From contig NZ_JAJHNP010000014.1 in the NCBI RefSeq assembly GCF_020819595.1, positions 160,195 to 224,194 on the forward strand: a DNA stretch of 64,000 nucleotides, written 5' to 3'. The notes below the pieces were generated by a model, which was not told where the DNA came from, made no database searches, and saw only the letters and a program-made list of their open reading frames with translations. A program made the position numbers and the translations under genes. The stretch is from Streptomyces barringtoniae. GTDB taxonomy: Bacteria > Actinomycetota > Actinomycetes > Streptomycetales > Streptomycetaceae. Of this stretch, positions 48,821 to 57,472 are shown piece after piece. Numbering within the stretch: the first letter of the stretch is position 1; the number at the start of each line of letters is the position of its first letter.

Positions 48821-50212
48821 GTGCCCGAGAATTACGACACCGACGTCGTCATCGTCGGAGCCGGACTGGCCGGGCTGACCGTCGGCCGCACCCTGCACGC
48901 TCAAGGCGTGGACGTGCTTGTTCTGGAGGCGCGTGACCGGGTAGGTGGGCGCACCTGCTCCGTGGTCGAGGACGACGGGCGGCTGGTGGAGTACGGCGGG
49001 CAGTGGATCGGCCCGACCCAGGACCGGATCAACGCGCTCGTCGAGGAGTTCGGTCTGACGACGTTCACGCAGTACAGCGACGGGGACAACCTGCAACGCA
49101 CCGAGGACGGCAGACTGCTGCGTTACCACGGGGCAATCCCCACCGGGGACCCGGTGGTGGCCGCGGACCTCATGGAGGCCATGGTCGAGCTGACCGCACT
49201 GGCCGCCGAGGTCGGCGCCGAGGCCCCGTGGACCCACCCGCAGGCCGCTGTGCTGGACGCCACCACCGTCGAGAGCTGGATCGGCGCGCAGCCGTACTGC
49301 GACGGCGCCAAGGAGTGGCTGCGCGCGTTCACCCGCGCCCTGTTCCCCGCCGAGCCGGGGGAGGTGTCGCTGCTGCACGCGCTGTTCTACATCGCCTCCG
49401 GCGGCGGCGTGGAGCGGATGATCGGGGTCATCAACAGCGCGCAGGAGACCCGTCTCAGCGCCGGAGCGATGGGCGTCTCCCTCGGCCTGGCCGGGGTGCT
49501 TGGCGACCGGGTCCGCCTGTCCTGCCCGGTTCACCGGATCGACCAGGACGAAAGTGGTGTCGTCGTGCACCACGAGCAGGGCCGGGTGCGTGCCCGCTAC
49601 GCCGTCGTCGCCGTCCCGCCGCCGCTGGCCGGCCGGCTGCGCTACAGTCCGGCGCTGCCGGGCCTGCGCGATCAGCTGACCCAGCGGGTGTTCATGGGCT
49701 CGGCCATCAAGACCACCGTGGTCTACCCCGAGCCGTTCTGGCGCGCCGACGGCCTGTCCGGGCACAGCACAGGACACAACACGTTGACCTTCGACCAGAG
49801 CCACCCGGACCGTGCGGAGGGCGTGCTGGTCAGTTTCACGGACTGCGACGCCGCCCGGCGCGCGCTGCGGATGAGCCCCGAAGAACGGCAGCAGCAGGTC
49901 GTGGCCGAACTGGTCTCGGTCTTCGGCCCCAAGGCGGCGCAGCCGATCGCGACCTACGAGAAGGTGTGGCTCGAGGAGGAGTGGTCCCGCGGCTGCTACA
50001 CCGGGATCCTGAGCCCGGGCACCTGGTCCACGCTCGGCCCGGCGCTGCGCGAGCCGGTCGGCCGGATCCACTGGGCCGGCACCGAGTACGCCACCGTATG
50101 GAGCGGCTACATGGACGGCGCGGTGCGCTCGGGCGAGCAGGCTGCCGCCGCGGTGGCGGCCGAGCTGGGCGTGGGCGCCGGGCTGAGCGAGTCGGTGGAG
50201 GCCGCCCGATGA
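48821..50212 (+). CDS. Flavin monoamine oxidase
   Basis: A 463-residue FAD enzyme starting at GTG 48821 (GGAAGGTGG upstream). The dinucleotide fold is DVVIVGAGLAGLTVGRTL (G13-x-G15-x-x-G18), followed by LEARDRVGGRTCSVVEDDGR, EYGGQWIGPTQDRINALVEE and a C-terminal FAD loop IHWAGTEYATVWSGYMDGAV RSGEQAA. This is the amine oxidase/putrescine oxidase type, which oxidises a primary or secondary amine to an aldehyde with release of ammonia and hydrogen peroxide. It is first in an operon with SCP2 (4-base overlap) and an amino-acid-type permease, and probably repressed by the divergent TetR. Substrate unknown. Confidence 0.9.
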   Translation: MPENYDTDVVIVGAGLAGLTVGRTLHAQGVDVLVLEARDRVGGRTCSVVEDDGRLVEYGGQWIGPTQDRINALVEEFGLTTFTQYSDGDNLQRTEDGRLLRYHGAIPTGDPVVAADLMEAMVELTALAAEVGAEAPWTHPQAAVLDATTVESWIGAQPYCDGAKEWLRAFTRALFPAEPGEVSLLHALFYIASGGGVERMIGVINSAQETRLSAGAMGVSLGLAGVLGDRVRLSCPVHRIDQDESGVVVHHEQGRVRARYAVVAVPPPLAGRLRYSPALPGLRDQLTQRVFMGSAIKTTVVYPEPFWRADGLSGHSTGHNTLTFDQSHPDRAEGVLVSFTDCDAARRALRMSPEERQQQVVAELVSVFGPKAAQPIATYEKVWLEEEWSRGCYTGILSPGTWSTLGPALREPVGRIHWAGTEYATVWSGYMDGAVRSGEQAAAAVAAELGVGAGLSESVEAAR

Positions 50213-50589
50213 GCGAGGTGATCCGTGAGAGCGTCGGGGCGGACGAGCTGCTGGACGCGCTGAGCGAGTACGCGACCAAGGCTGGGGCCAGTCCCCGGGT
50301 CGGCAAGACGCTGGGCGGCTGGAACTGCCGCATCCACATCCTGGCCACCGACCACGACGCGGCCTTCACCCTGGTGATCTCCGGCGGAAGACCCGCAGCG
50401 CCGACGGCCGGCCTGTCCGGCGCGGCCGATCTGGTGGTGCGCGGCCACAGCTTCGACCTGGCCGAGATCTTCTGGGGCGACGCGAACCCGGTGTCCAACT
50501 ACATGCAAGGAGCGATCCGCACCCAGGGCCGGGCCGAGGACGTCATGCGCCTGGACGCGATGGCGATGTTCGTCTTCCTGGGCCAGTAG
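50209..50589 (+). CDS. SCP2 sterol-binding domain protein
   Basis: A 126-residue protein with an SCP2-like fold: RVGKTLGGWNCRIHILATDH, DAAFTLVISGGRPAAPTAGL and AADLVVRGHSFDLAEIFWGD, then NPVSNYMQGAIRTQGRAEDV. SCP2 domains bind hydrophobic molecules such as fatty acyl-CoAs. ATG 50209 overlaps the oxidase stop (ATGA), so production is coupled. In this cluster it may carry a hydrophobic amine, an aldehyde or its CoA ester between enzymes, which is an inference. Confidence 0.85.
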   Translation: MSEVIRESVGADELLDALSEYATKAGASPRVGKTLGGWNCRIHILATDHDAAFTLVISGGRPAAPTAGLSGAADLVVRGHSFDLAEIFWGDANPVSNYMQGAIRTQGRAEDVMRLDAMAMFVFLGQ

Positions 50590-50777
50590 CCGACACCGCG
50601 CGGCACGGGCTCGTGCCGGGGCGTGGCCCCACGCCCCGGCTTGCATGCCCGCCTTCCCGCCGCCCGTCAGCGGCTCGGCCGGGGGCAAGTCCCTTCCGGC
50701 GCGGCCGGCCGGGAAGGCCGCGCCACGCCACCTTGCGACATCCGTGATCTTGTACCCGAGCATCAGATAGGAACACC

Positions 50778-52211
50778 ATGGCCGAACCTTCGCCGCAGCC
50801 GGTGCTGCGGCGGGCGCTGTCGTTCGGCGGCGCCTCCGCGATATCCACCGGACTGGCGTTCGCCGCGATCAATTTCCTGGGCCTCGCGCAGCTGCTGACC
50901 TATGTCAGCGGGCCGATGTCCTGGCTGGCCATCGCCTTTGGCGGCCTGGTCATGCTGGCGGTGCGGTCGGTGTTCGCCGAGCTGAACGGCATGCACCCGA
51001 CGGCGGCCGGCATCCGGCTGTGGCTTGCCCGCGCCATGCCGGACAAGGCGGCCCTGACCATCACGTTGACCTACATGGTGGCGATCGTGCTGGTGATCGC
51101 CGCCGACGCCTACATCATCGGCGAAGCGCTTGCCTACGCCTTCGGCAACGGCCGGCTGATCGCGGTCGGCTACGTCGGCGTGCTGCTCCTCCTGGCGACC
51201 TGGCTGAACCTGCGCGGGATCAAGCTCGCCGGAGCGGCCGAGCGGATCGTCACCACGATCGTGGTGCTGGCCACCGTCGCGATCGGCGTCGCGGCCATCT
51301 CGCACCCGGGCCACCACGCCGCGCTCGGCGCGGGCTCGTCGAGCTCGCCGATCCAGGCGCTGATCCTCGGCATCTTCGTCTACACCGGTTTCGAGTGGGT
51401 GACCACCAACGCCGAGGAGGTCACCGAGCCGCGAATCATCCCGCGGGCGATGCTGGTCGCCGTGCTGGTCCTCGCCGGTTCCCAGGCGGTGTTCGCGGTG
51501 GCGATGGGCGCCACCCTCGACGGCGCCTCGCTCGGCACCGCCTACCCGCAGCTGCTGGTCGCCCAGCAAGCGCTGGGCCGGGCCGGGATGCTGGTGATGC
51601 TCGCCGTCACGGCACTGACCGCGGTCAACACCTTCAACGGCGGGTTCGTCACCCTCTCCCGGTTCATGTACGCGGTCGCCCGCGAAGGCAAGCTGCCCCG
51701 CCCGCTGACCCGGCTCAACGAGCAGGCGGTGCCGGTGCTCCCGGTGTGGATCCTGGGCGGTGCTTCCCTGGTCCTGGCTGCGGTCGTGGCCGCCACCGGT
51801 TCCTTCGCCGTCATCGTCTCTTTGTGCGCGGCTTTGGAGATGGGGGTGTACAGCGCCGCCGGGTACTGCGTGTGGAAGCTGCGGCGCCGCGAGCCCGGCA
51901 CGCACCGCCCCTACCGGCTGCGCGGCGGCGTGTCTGTGGCAGCCGCGCTCACGGTGGTCTTCGCCCTGATGGGGTTGCTGGCCTCGGTCAGCGTCGGCCC
52001 GCAGTTCACCGTGGCCCCGCTGGTGCTGCTGCTGGCCTGTGCCGGGCTGGTGGCGGTGTACGTGTGGACCTACGTACCGCGGCTGGAGCGGCGCGAAGCC
52101 GAGGAGCTCGCAGCCCGGCGCGCGGCCCGGGCCGCGGCCCGCGGCGCCGCCCGCACCGCCTCGGCCGTGCGAGCAGAGATGCCGGAAGCCGAACAGGAGC
52201 CGCGGCAGTAA
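50778..52211 (+). CDS. APC-family amino acid/amine permease
   Basis: A 477-residue transporter with twelve predicted spans. GASAISTGLAFAAINFLGLA opens the first; ILGIFVYTGFEWVTTNAEEV (span 6, with the unwound APC signature) and GGFVTLSRFMYAVAREGKLP (after span 8) are typical of the amino acid-polyamine-organocation family. The C-terminal 45 residues are Ala/Arg rich and cytoplasmic. AGGAACACC precedes the ATG. It should import the amine oxidised by the preceding gene. The gap of 188 bases suggests either readthrough or a minor promoter. Confidence 0.9.
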   Translation: MAEPSPQPVLRRALSFGGASAISTGLAFAAINFLGLAQLLTYVSGPMSWLAIAFGGLVMLAVRSVFAELNGMHPTAAGIRLWLARAMPDKAALTITLTYMVAIVLVIAADAYIIGEALAYAFGNGRLIAVGYVGVLLLLATWLNLRGIKLAGAAERIVTTIVVLATVAIGVAAISHPGHHAALGAGSSSSPIQALILGIFVYTGFEWVTTNAEEVTEPRIIPRAMLVAVLVLAGSQAVFAVAMGATLDGASLGTAYPQLLVAQQALGRAGMLVMLAVTALTAVNTFNGGFVTLSRFMYAVAREGKLPRPLTRLNEQAVPVLPVWILGGASLVLAAVVAATGSFAVIVSLCAALEMGVYSAAGYCVWKLRRREPGTHRPYRLRGGVSVAAALTVVFALMGLLASVSVGPQFTVAPLVLLLACAGLVAVYVWTYVPRLERREAEELAARRAARAAARGAARTASAVRAEMPEAEQEPRQ

Positions 52212-52293
52212 GCACACCACCGGACTTCGGCACCGCCCCGATCGACCAGGTGCTCGGCGTGGCCACGGTCGACCCGCCTGAACGGATCGCGCT

Positions 52294-52500
52294 GTGGAAC
52301 GGCTGACGCTGCGGATCACGCGGCCGGCCAAGGACACGCCGACCGCGGCCGCGAAGGCTTACGATCCGGGCCTGCCCGTCGCTGCCGAGGAGCGGACCGA
52401 CGGTCCCTGGGCGACGGCGCAGAACGCTAGCGCCCTGGTGCTGACCCTGCACCGGATCGCCGCCAGGAAGGAGCCGGTCCCGCCACGGCGCCGTGCATGA
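52294..52500 (+). pseudogene. Aldehyde dehydrogenase N-terminal remnant
   Basis: The frame ends with DGPWATAQNASALVLTLHRI then AARKEPVPPRRRA, which aligns with GGPWALAQNVSARLHVLRRI and AAGQDPLPTRAVH in the intact gene at 53765. The preceding AAKAYDPGLP also resembles AKGYSPDSP. About 45 codons survive. It is a decayed partial duplicate or a related gene that lost its body. Positions 52212-52293 and 52501-52709 hold nothing else recognisable. Confidence 0.65.
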
Positions 52501-52709
52501 CAAGGCCGGATGCCTCAGGAGCAGTGTCCTCAGGTGGCAGCGTGTTGCACGCGGACGTTCCGCCACTTGGGCGTTCCGGCGCTGCCACACAACCTGCGGG
52601 ACAGGCGAGCGGCACTGTCGTCGGTGCCCTGCACAAGTCACCTCTTCGAACCGCGCGGGTCCAGCCCGTGGTTGTGGAGCGGATTCATCCAGGAAAGGAA
52701 CCGCAGGCT

Positions 52710-53297
52710 GTGTCCACCGCATGGCACTTGGAACTGCGTCGGGAACGCACTCGGTTCATGGAGACCATGAGCGAGCTGACCGACGATGAGTTCAACAACG
52801 CGAAAACCCTGTGTGCGGATTGGGCCCCACGGGACGTCCTCGCACATGTGGTCGGCCTGGACCGAATGGCATCCCATTATTTCCGGCCGTCGACACTGAC
52901 GGTGAATCGGGGAAACGCACGGATGGTCGCGCACGGCAGGACGCTGAGCCGTGCGGAGCTGACCGACCTCGGGTGGAAGGCCGCCGAGGAGCCCTCCGGT
53001 CAGGCACAGGCCATGGCATGGCTGCTCACCGGAGACATGGCGATGCATCACCAGGATGTTCTGCGTGGCCTGGGCCGCAACCGCGAGATCCCCGACACGG
53101 TGGCCCGCGCCCTGTTCCGTGAAGGAGTCATCTGGAGCTGGCCGTTCGGCCGCAAGCTCACCCGCTACCGCGTCGTCCCCACAACACCGGGCGGAAGGCC
53201 GCGCGGCCGCGGCCGGCTGGTGAGCGGCACCACCGAAGCGTTGAGCATGTGGCTCGCAGGGCGCGAGAGCGTCGCCAACGAGCTCACGTTCCAGTAG
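52710..53297 (+). CDS. Maleylpyruvate isomerase-like (MDMPI/DinB-type) protein
   Basis: A 195-residue protein starting at GTG 52710 (VSTAWHLELRRERTRFMETM). It has the four-helix metal-binding fold: ELTDDEFNNAKTLCADWAPR, DVLAHVVGLDRMASHYFRP, and AMAWLLTGDMAMHHQDVLRG LGRNREIP with a His-x-x-x-Asp-like set. Members of this TIGR03083 family include mycothiol-dependent isomerases and many uncharacterised enzymes. The open frame extends to 52497, but the extra part lacks coding character. It sits inside the amine catabolic cluster and may act on an intermediate, but its reaction is unknown. Confidence 0.8.
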   Translation: MSTAWHLELRRERTRFMETMSELTDDEFNNAKTLCADWAPRDVLAHVVGLDRMASHYFRPSTLTVNRGNARMVAHGRTLSRAELTDLGWKAAEEPSGQAQAMAWLLTGDMAMHHQDVLRGLGRNREIPDTVARALFREGVIWSWPFGRKLTRYRVVPTTPGGRPRGRGRLVSGTTEALSMWLAGRESVANELTFQ

Positions 53298-53306
53298 GCC
53301 AGCGAC

Positions 53307-53763
53307 AAGTGTCCGGCCAGCGGCTGCGCCGTGGTGTGCACAGTCGTTGGGCCCGTGCCCGCCTGGGCGGCATCACGCTGATCATCTGCGTTCCGTCCTG
53401 CCCGGCCCTGCCGGGACTTCCGCACGGTCTCCTCACCGTGCTCCTGCGGCCGGGGTTCGGTCTGGCCGGCGTGATGACCGGCACGCCTTGACGACCGTCG
53501 CCGAACTCGCCCCCGGTCGGCGCCGCGGTGGGCGCTGGGCCCTGATGACCACCGCCGGACCGATCGCCCCAGCGCCGACCGGCTCGCTGGCCGACACTCA
53601 CGGCACCGCCGGCTACCCGAACGCCGTGCGACTCACCGCAGTTCTGTTGCTGCCTGGCGGCACCGCCACCGTCGTCCCGATCGACCCCGCCCGTGACGGG
53701 CGCCTTCCGGGCGAGCGAGCCGCCCCAGTTCCTGCCCCACTTGTTCGCACCGCCAAGGAGTGA
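53307..53763 (+). pseudogene. MFS transporter, C-terminal remnant
   Basis: LRRGVHSRWARARLGGITLI, LLTVLLRPGFGLAGVMTG in one frame and LTTVAELAPGRRRGGRWALM, GSLADTHGTAGYPNAVRLTA and VVPIDPARDGR in another align with the last 150 residues of the intact transporter at 62193-63503 (LRRGVSSRWARGRVGGISLL; VTTVAEIVPARRRGGALGLM; VTLIDPARDARR). The remnant carries frameshifts and deletions and lacks the first ten spans. The original locus therefore included an MFS transporter between the isomerase-like gene and the dehydrogenase. Confidence 0.7.
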
Positions 53764-53764
53764 C

Positions 53765-55471
53765 GTGAACAACACCCCCCTCGACACCGCTGCCCTCGAC
53801 CACGCCCTGCGCGAACTGCGGGAGAACGCCGCGTCCTGGGCCGCGGCACCGCTCGCCGAGCGGATCGGCCTGCTGGAGCGGCTGATGCCGGGCATCCGCG
53901 ACGGAGCCGCCGAGCTGGCCGCGGCCGGCGCCCACGCCAAGGGGTACAGCCCCGACTCCCCCTGGGCCACGGAGGACTGGGCGGGCGGCCCATGGGCGCT
54001 GGCCCAGAACGTCAGCGCCCGCCTGCACGTCCTGCGCCGGATCGCCGCCGGCCAGGACCCGCTGCCCACGCGGGCGGTCCACGAACACGGCGGCCGTACC
54101 CGGGTGGACGTCTTCCCCGCCACGGGCTGGGACCGGCTGCTGCTCAGTGGCTACTCGGCCCAGGTCCGGATGCCGCCGGGCACCACCGCCGAGCAGGTGC
54201 GCGAGCGGGCGGCCGGACAGTACCGCGGCCGTCCGGAGCCGGCCGGGGTGGCACTGGTGCTCGGCGCGGGCAACGTCGCCGCCCTGACCGCCGTCGACAT
54301 TCTGCACAAGCTGTACGCCGAGAGTCAGGTCGTCGTCGCCAAGATGAACCCGGTCAACGCCTATCTACGGCCCCACTTCGAGCGGATCTTCGCCGAGTTC
54401 ACCGAGCGCGGCTGGCTGCGGTTCGTCGACGGCGGCCCGGCCGAGGGCGCGTACCTCACCACCCACGACGATGTGGACTCCATCCATGTGACCGGCAGCG
54501 ACCGCACCCACGACGCCATCACGTGGGGCACCGACGACCGGGCCGAACAGCGCCGCCGCGACGACCAGCCGCTGGTCGACAAGCCGTTCACCAGCGAGCT
54601 GGGCGGGGTCAGCCCGTGCATTGTGGTGCCGGGAAAGTGGAGCACGGCGGACTTCCGCTTCCAGGCCGAGCACATCGTCACCAGCAAGATGAACAACTCC
54701 GGCCACAACTGCATCGCCAGCCAGGTGCTGGTGCTGCCCCGCTCCTGGGCCGGCACCGAGCGGCTGCTCGACGAGATTCGCAAGGTGCTGTGCGAACTGC
54801 CCGCCCGCAGCGACTACTACCCCGGCGCCGACCGGAGGCTGGCCGCGGTCCGCGAGGCACATCCGGAGGCCGAGAGCTACGGCGACGGCTGCCGGCTTCT
54901 GGTCCCGGACATCGCCGACCACGATGACGTGCTGCTCAGCGGCGAGGTGTTCGCCAGCGCCCTCGGCGTGGTGCGCCTGCCCGGCGAGACCCCGGCCGAA
55001 TTCCTGGGCAACGCCGCCGACTTCGCCAACGACACCCTCCCCGGCACGCTCGGCGCGACCCTGATCATCCACCCGGCCACCGAGCGGGCCCACCGGGCCG
55101 TGGTGGAGGCGGCCATCGCCGACCTGCGCTACGGCACCCTCGGCGTCAACTGCTGGTCCGCCGTCGGTTTCCTGCTCGGCTACACGCCCTGGGGCGCCTA
55201 CCCGGGCAACACCCGGCAGGCGATCGGCAGCGGCATCGGATTCGTCAACAACGCCTTCATGCTGGAGGACGTCGAGAAGACCGTGGTGCGCGCGCCCTTC
55301 GCGCCGGCCCCGCGTGGCCTGTTCACCGGCTCGCCGTCGCTGTCGCCCCGCCCCCCGTACTTCGTCACCAATCGCACCGGGCGCACCACCCTGCGACGCG
55401 TCACGGGCTTCACCACCGCACCCGGCATCACCCGGCTGCCCGCCGTCTTCGCCTCCGCGCTCCGCGGCTGA
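53765..55471 (+). CDS. Aldehyde dehydrogenase family protein
   Basis: A 568-residue NAD(P)-dependent dehydrogenase starting at GTG 53765 with AAGGAG five bases upstream. The nucleotide-binding region includes VALVLGAGNVAALTAVDILH and VVVAKMNPVNAYL, the general base is Glu in VDKPFTSELGGVSPCIVV, and the nucleophile is Cys in NNSGHNCIASQVLVLP. It is longer than classical aldehyde dehydrogenases (about 490) because of extra N- and C-terminal segments, as in a subgroup found beside acyl-CoA ligases. It should oxidise the aldehyde made by the amine oxidase to the acid used by the next gene, 19 bases downstream. Confidence 0.88.
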   Translation: MNNTPLDTAALDHALRELRENAASWAAAPLAERIGLLERLMPGIRDGAAELAAAGAHAKGYSPDSPWATEDWAGGPWALAQNVSARLHVLRRIAAGQDPLPTRAVHEHGGRTRVDVFPATGWDRLLLSGYSAQVRMPPGTTAEQVRERAAGQYRGRPEPAGVALVLGAGNVAALTAVDILHKLYAESQVVVAKMNPVNAYLRPHFERIFAEFTERGWLRFVDGGPAEGAYLTTHDDVDSIHVTGSDRTHDAITWGTDDRAEQRRRDDQPLVDKPFTSELGGVSPCIVVPGKWSTADFRFQAEHIVTSKMNNSGHNCIASQVLVLPRSWAGTERLLDEIRKVLCELPARSDYYPGADRRLAAVREAHPEAESYGDGCRLLVPDIADHDDVLLSGEVFASALGVVRLPGETPAEFLGNAADFANDTLPGTLGATLIIHPATERAHRAVVEAAIADLRYGTLGVNCWSAVGFLLGYTPWGAYPGNTRQAIGSGIGFVNNAFMLEDVEKTVVRAPFAPAPRGLFTGSPSLSPRPPYFVTNRTGRTTLRRVTGFTTAPGITRLPAVFASALRG

Positions 55472-55490
55472 CAGGAAGCGATCCCCCCTC

Positions 55491-56971
55491 ATGAACCTCA
55501 ACGACCTCCTCGTCCGCGCCGCCGCCGAGCACGGCTACCGCCGTGCGGTCGAGCTCGGCGACCAGGGGCTGAGCTACGCCGAGCTGGCCGCTTTCGCTGG
55601 TCGTACCACCGCACTCCTCGCCGCCCATGGGGTCGGCCCCGGCGACCGGGTCGGCCTGATGCTGCCCAACCTGTGCGAGTTCCCCGTCCTCTACTACGGC
55701 GTGCTGGGCGCCGGTGCCGTCGTGGTGCCGATGAACCCCCTCCTCAAGCCCCGCGAGATCGCCCACCAGGTGCGCGACTCCGGCATGGCGCTGCTCCTGG
55801 CCTGGGACGGCGTCGCCGACCAGGCCCGGGCCGGCGTCGACCACACCGGAACCCCGGTGGTGCCGATCGTGCCCGGTGGGCTTCAGACGCTGCTGGTCGA
55901 GCAACCGGACCCGGCGGCGGCCGTGCCGCGCAGGGACGACGACCTCGCCGTCATCCTGTACACCTCCGGAACCACAGGCGCACCCAAGGGCGCCATGCTC
56001 ACCCACGCCGGGATGGCCCGCAACGCCGAGATCGGCGGTCGCACCCTGCTCCGGCTCACCCCGACGACGTGGTGATGGGCTGTCTGCCGCTCTTCCACGC
56101 CTTCGGACAGTCCTGCGCCATGAACGCCGCCGTGGCGACGGGTGCCCGGCTCACCCTGCTCGCCCGCTTCGACCCGGGCCAGGCCCTCCGCACCATCGAC
56201 GAGCGGCGGGTCACCGTCTTCGAGGGCGTGCCGACCATGTACGCCGCCATACTCGCCGAACACGAGCGCGGCACCGAGAAACACGGCACCAGCTCGCTGC
56301 GGCTGTGCGCCTCTGGTGGAGCGTCACTCCCGGTGGAGGTCCTCCACGCCTTCGAGGCCGCCTTCGAGTGTCCGGTCCTGGAGGGCTTCGGCATGTCCGA
56401 GACCTCCCCGATCGCATCCTTCAACCACCCCGACCGGCCCCGCAAGCCCGGCTCCGTCGGCACACCCGTCGAGGGCGTCGAGATGTGCCTCCTCGACCCG
56501 CAGCACGGTGTCGGCGAGCTCTGCGTCCGCGGGCACAACGTGATGGCCGGTTACTGGAACCGTCCCGAGGCGACCGCCGAGACCATCGTCGACGGCTGGC
56601 TGCGCACCGGCGACCTGGCCCGCGTGGACGAGGACGGTTACTACTACATCGTCGACCGGAAGAAGGACCTCATCATCCGCGGCGGCTACAACGTCTACCC
56701 GCGCGAGATCGAGGAGGTGCTGTACGAGCACCCTGCCGTGGCCGAGGCTGCAGTGATCGGCATACCACACGTCACGCTCGGCGAGGAGGTCGCTGCCGTG
56801 GTCGCGCTGCGCCACGGCAGCGCGGCTAGCCCGGACGAGCTGCGGGAGTTCGTCCGCGAGCGGGTGGCGGCGTACAAGTACCCGCGTGAGGTCTGGCTCG
56901 TCGACGCTCTGCCCAAGGGCCCCACCGGCAAGATCCTCAAGCGCCAGATCACCGCGCCGGAGAGCCGCTGA
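55491..56971 (+). pseudogene. Acyl-CoA ligase (AMP-binding), frameshifted
   Basis: From ATG 55491 the frame runs through VILYTSGTTGAPKGAMLTHA (the ATP-binding P-loop) to LLRLTP, then must skip one base near 56066 (ACCCCG for ACCCCCG) to continue DDVVMGCLPLFHAFGQSCAM, GVPTMYAAILAEHE, GFGMSETSPIASFNHP, YYIVDRKKDLIIRGGYNVYP and LPKGPTGKILKRQI with the catalytic Lys. The repaired enzyme has 493 residues and would activate a fatty or aromatic acid to its CoA ester. A single-base error is likely, because everything else is intact. Confidence 0.85.
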
Positions 56972-57472
56972 ACTGAGGCCGGACAACCGGCCGGCGTCCG
57001 AGCGCCGCCCCAAGGCGTACGGTCATCGGCCCAGATGCCGATTCAAGGGAGAAGGGGCGCGACCATTCCGTCTGAGACCGCGTACGCACCGTCCGGCACG
57101 CGGAGGTGACGCTCCGACAAGTCTGCGGCTGTTCCCGCCAGCGAGGGCTGTGGCTGGCGACGGTACTCGCCATACAGGCCGACGCATCGTTTGGGGACTC
57201 GCTGGTCTTCGACCAGGATCGACGACGTGGACGTCGAGGCGGTGTCCGCCGTCTTCGGCACGGTCGAAGTGGTGGCGAGAGGCCGGGCGGCCGGCGCGCC
57301 GTGTCCGGACTGCGACCGCTGCTGAGGCCGCTCCCCCGCAGCCCCAAAACACGGCGCCGGGCCGGTCGGCGATGGCCCGGTCCCGTTCGCTGGTCATGTG
57401 CTGATGGATCAGCGCGGCCCGTGAGCTGCTGTGGCCCAACCAGGACCAGGCGGCATTACTGGGCGTGGTCAT
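56972..57472 (-). pseudogene. Gene-poor stretch with integrase C-terminal stub
   Basis: At 57340-57472 the minus strand encodes TTPSNAAWSWLGHSSSRAAL, IHQHMTSERDRAIADRPGAV F, the end of a tyrosine recombinase. The expected active-site Tyr (family AALIYQHAT) is His here, so the fragment is dead. The remaining 370 bases contain no recognisable gene. An integrase scar here may mark the edge of a former integrative element. Confidence 0.55.

Noticed and set aside
48791..50071. 426-residue minus-strand frame over the amine oxidase
   Set aside because: Antisense shadow of a clearly conserved FAD enzyme; composition typical of high-GC opposite frames.
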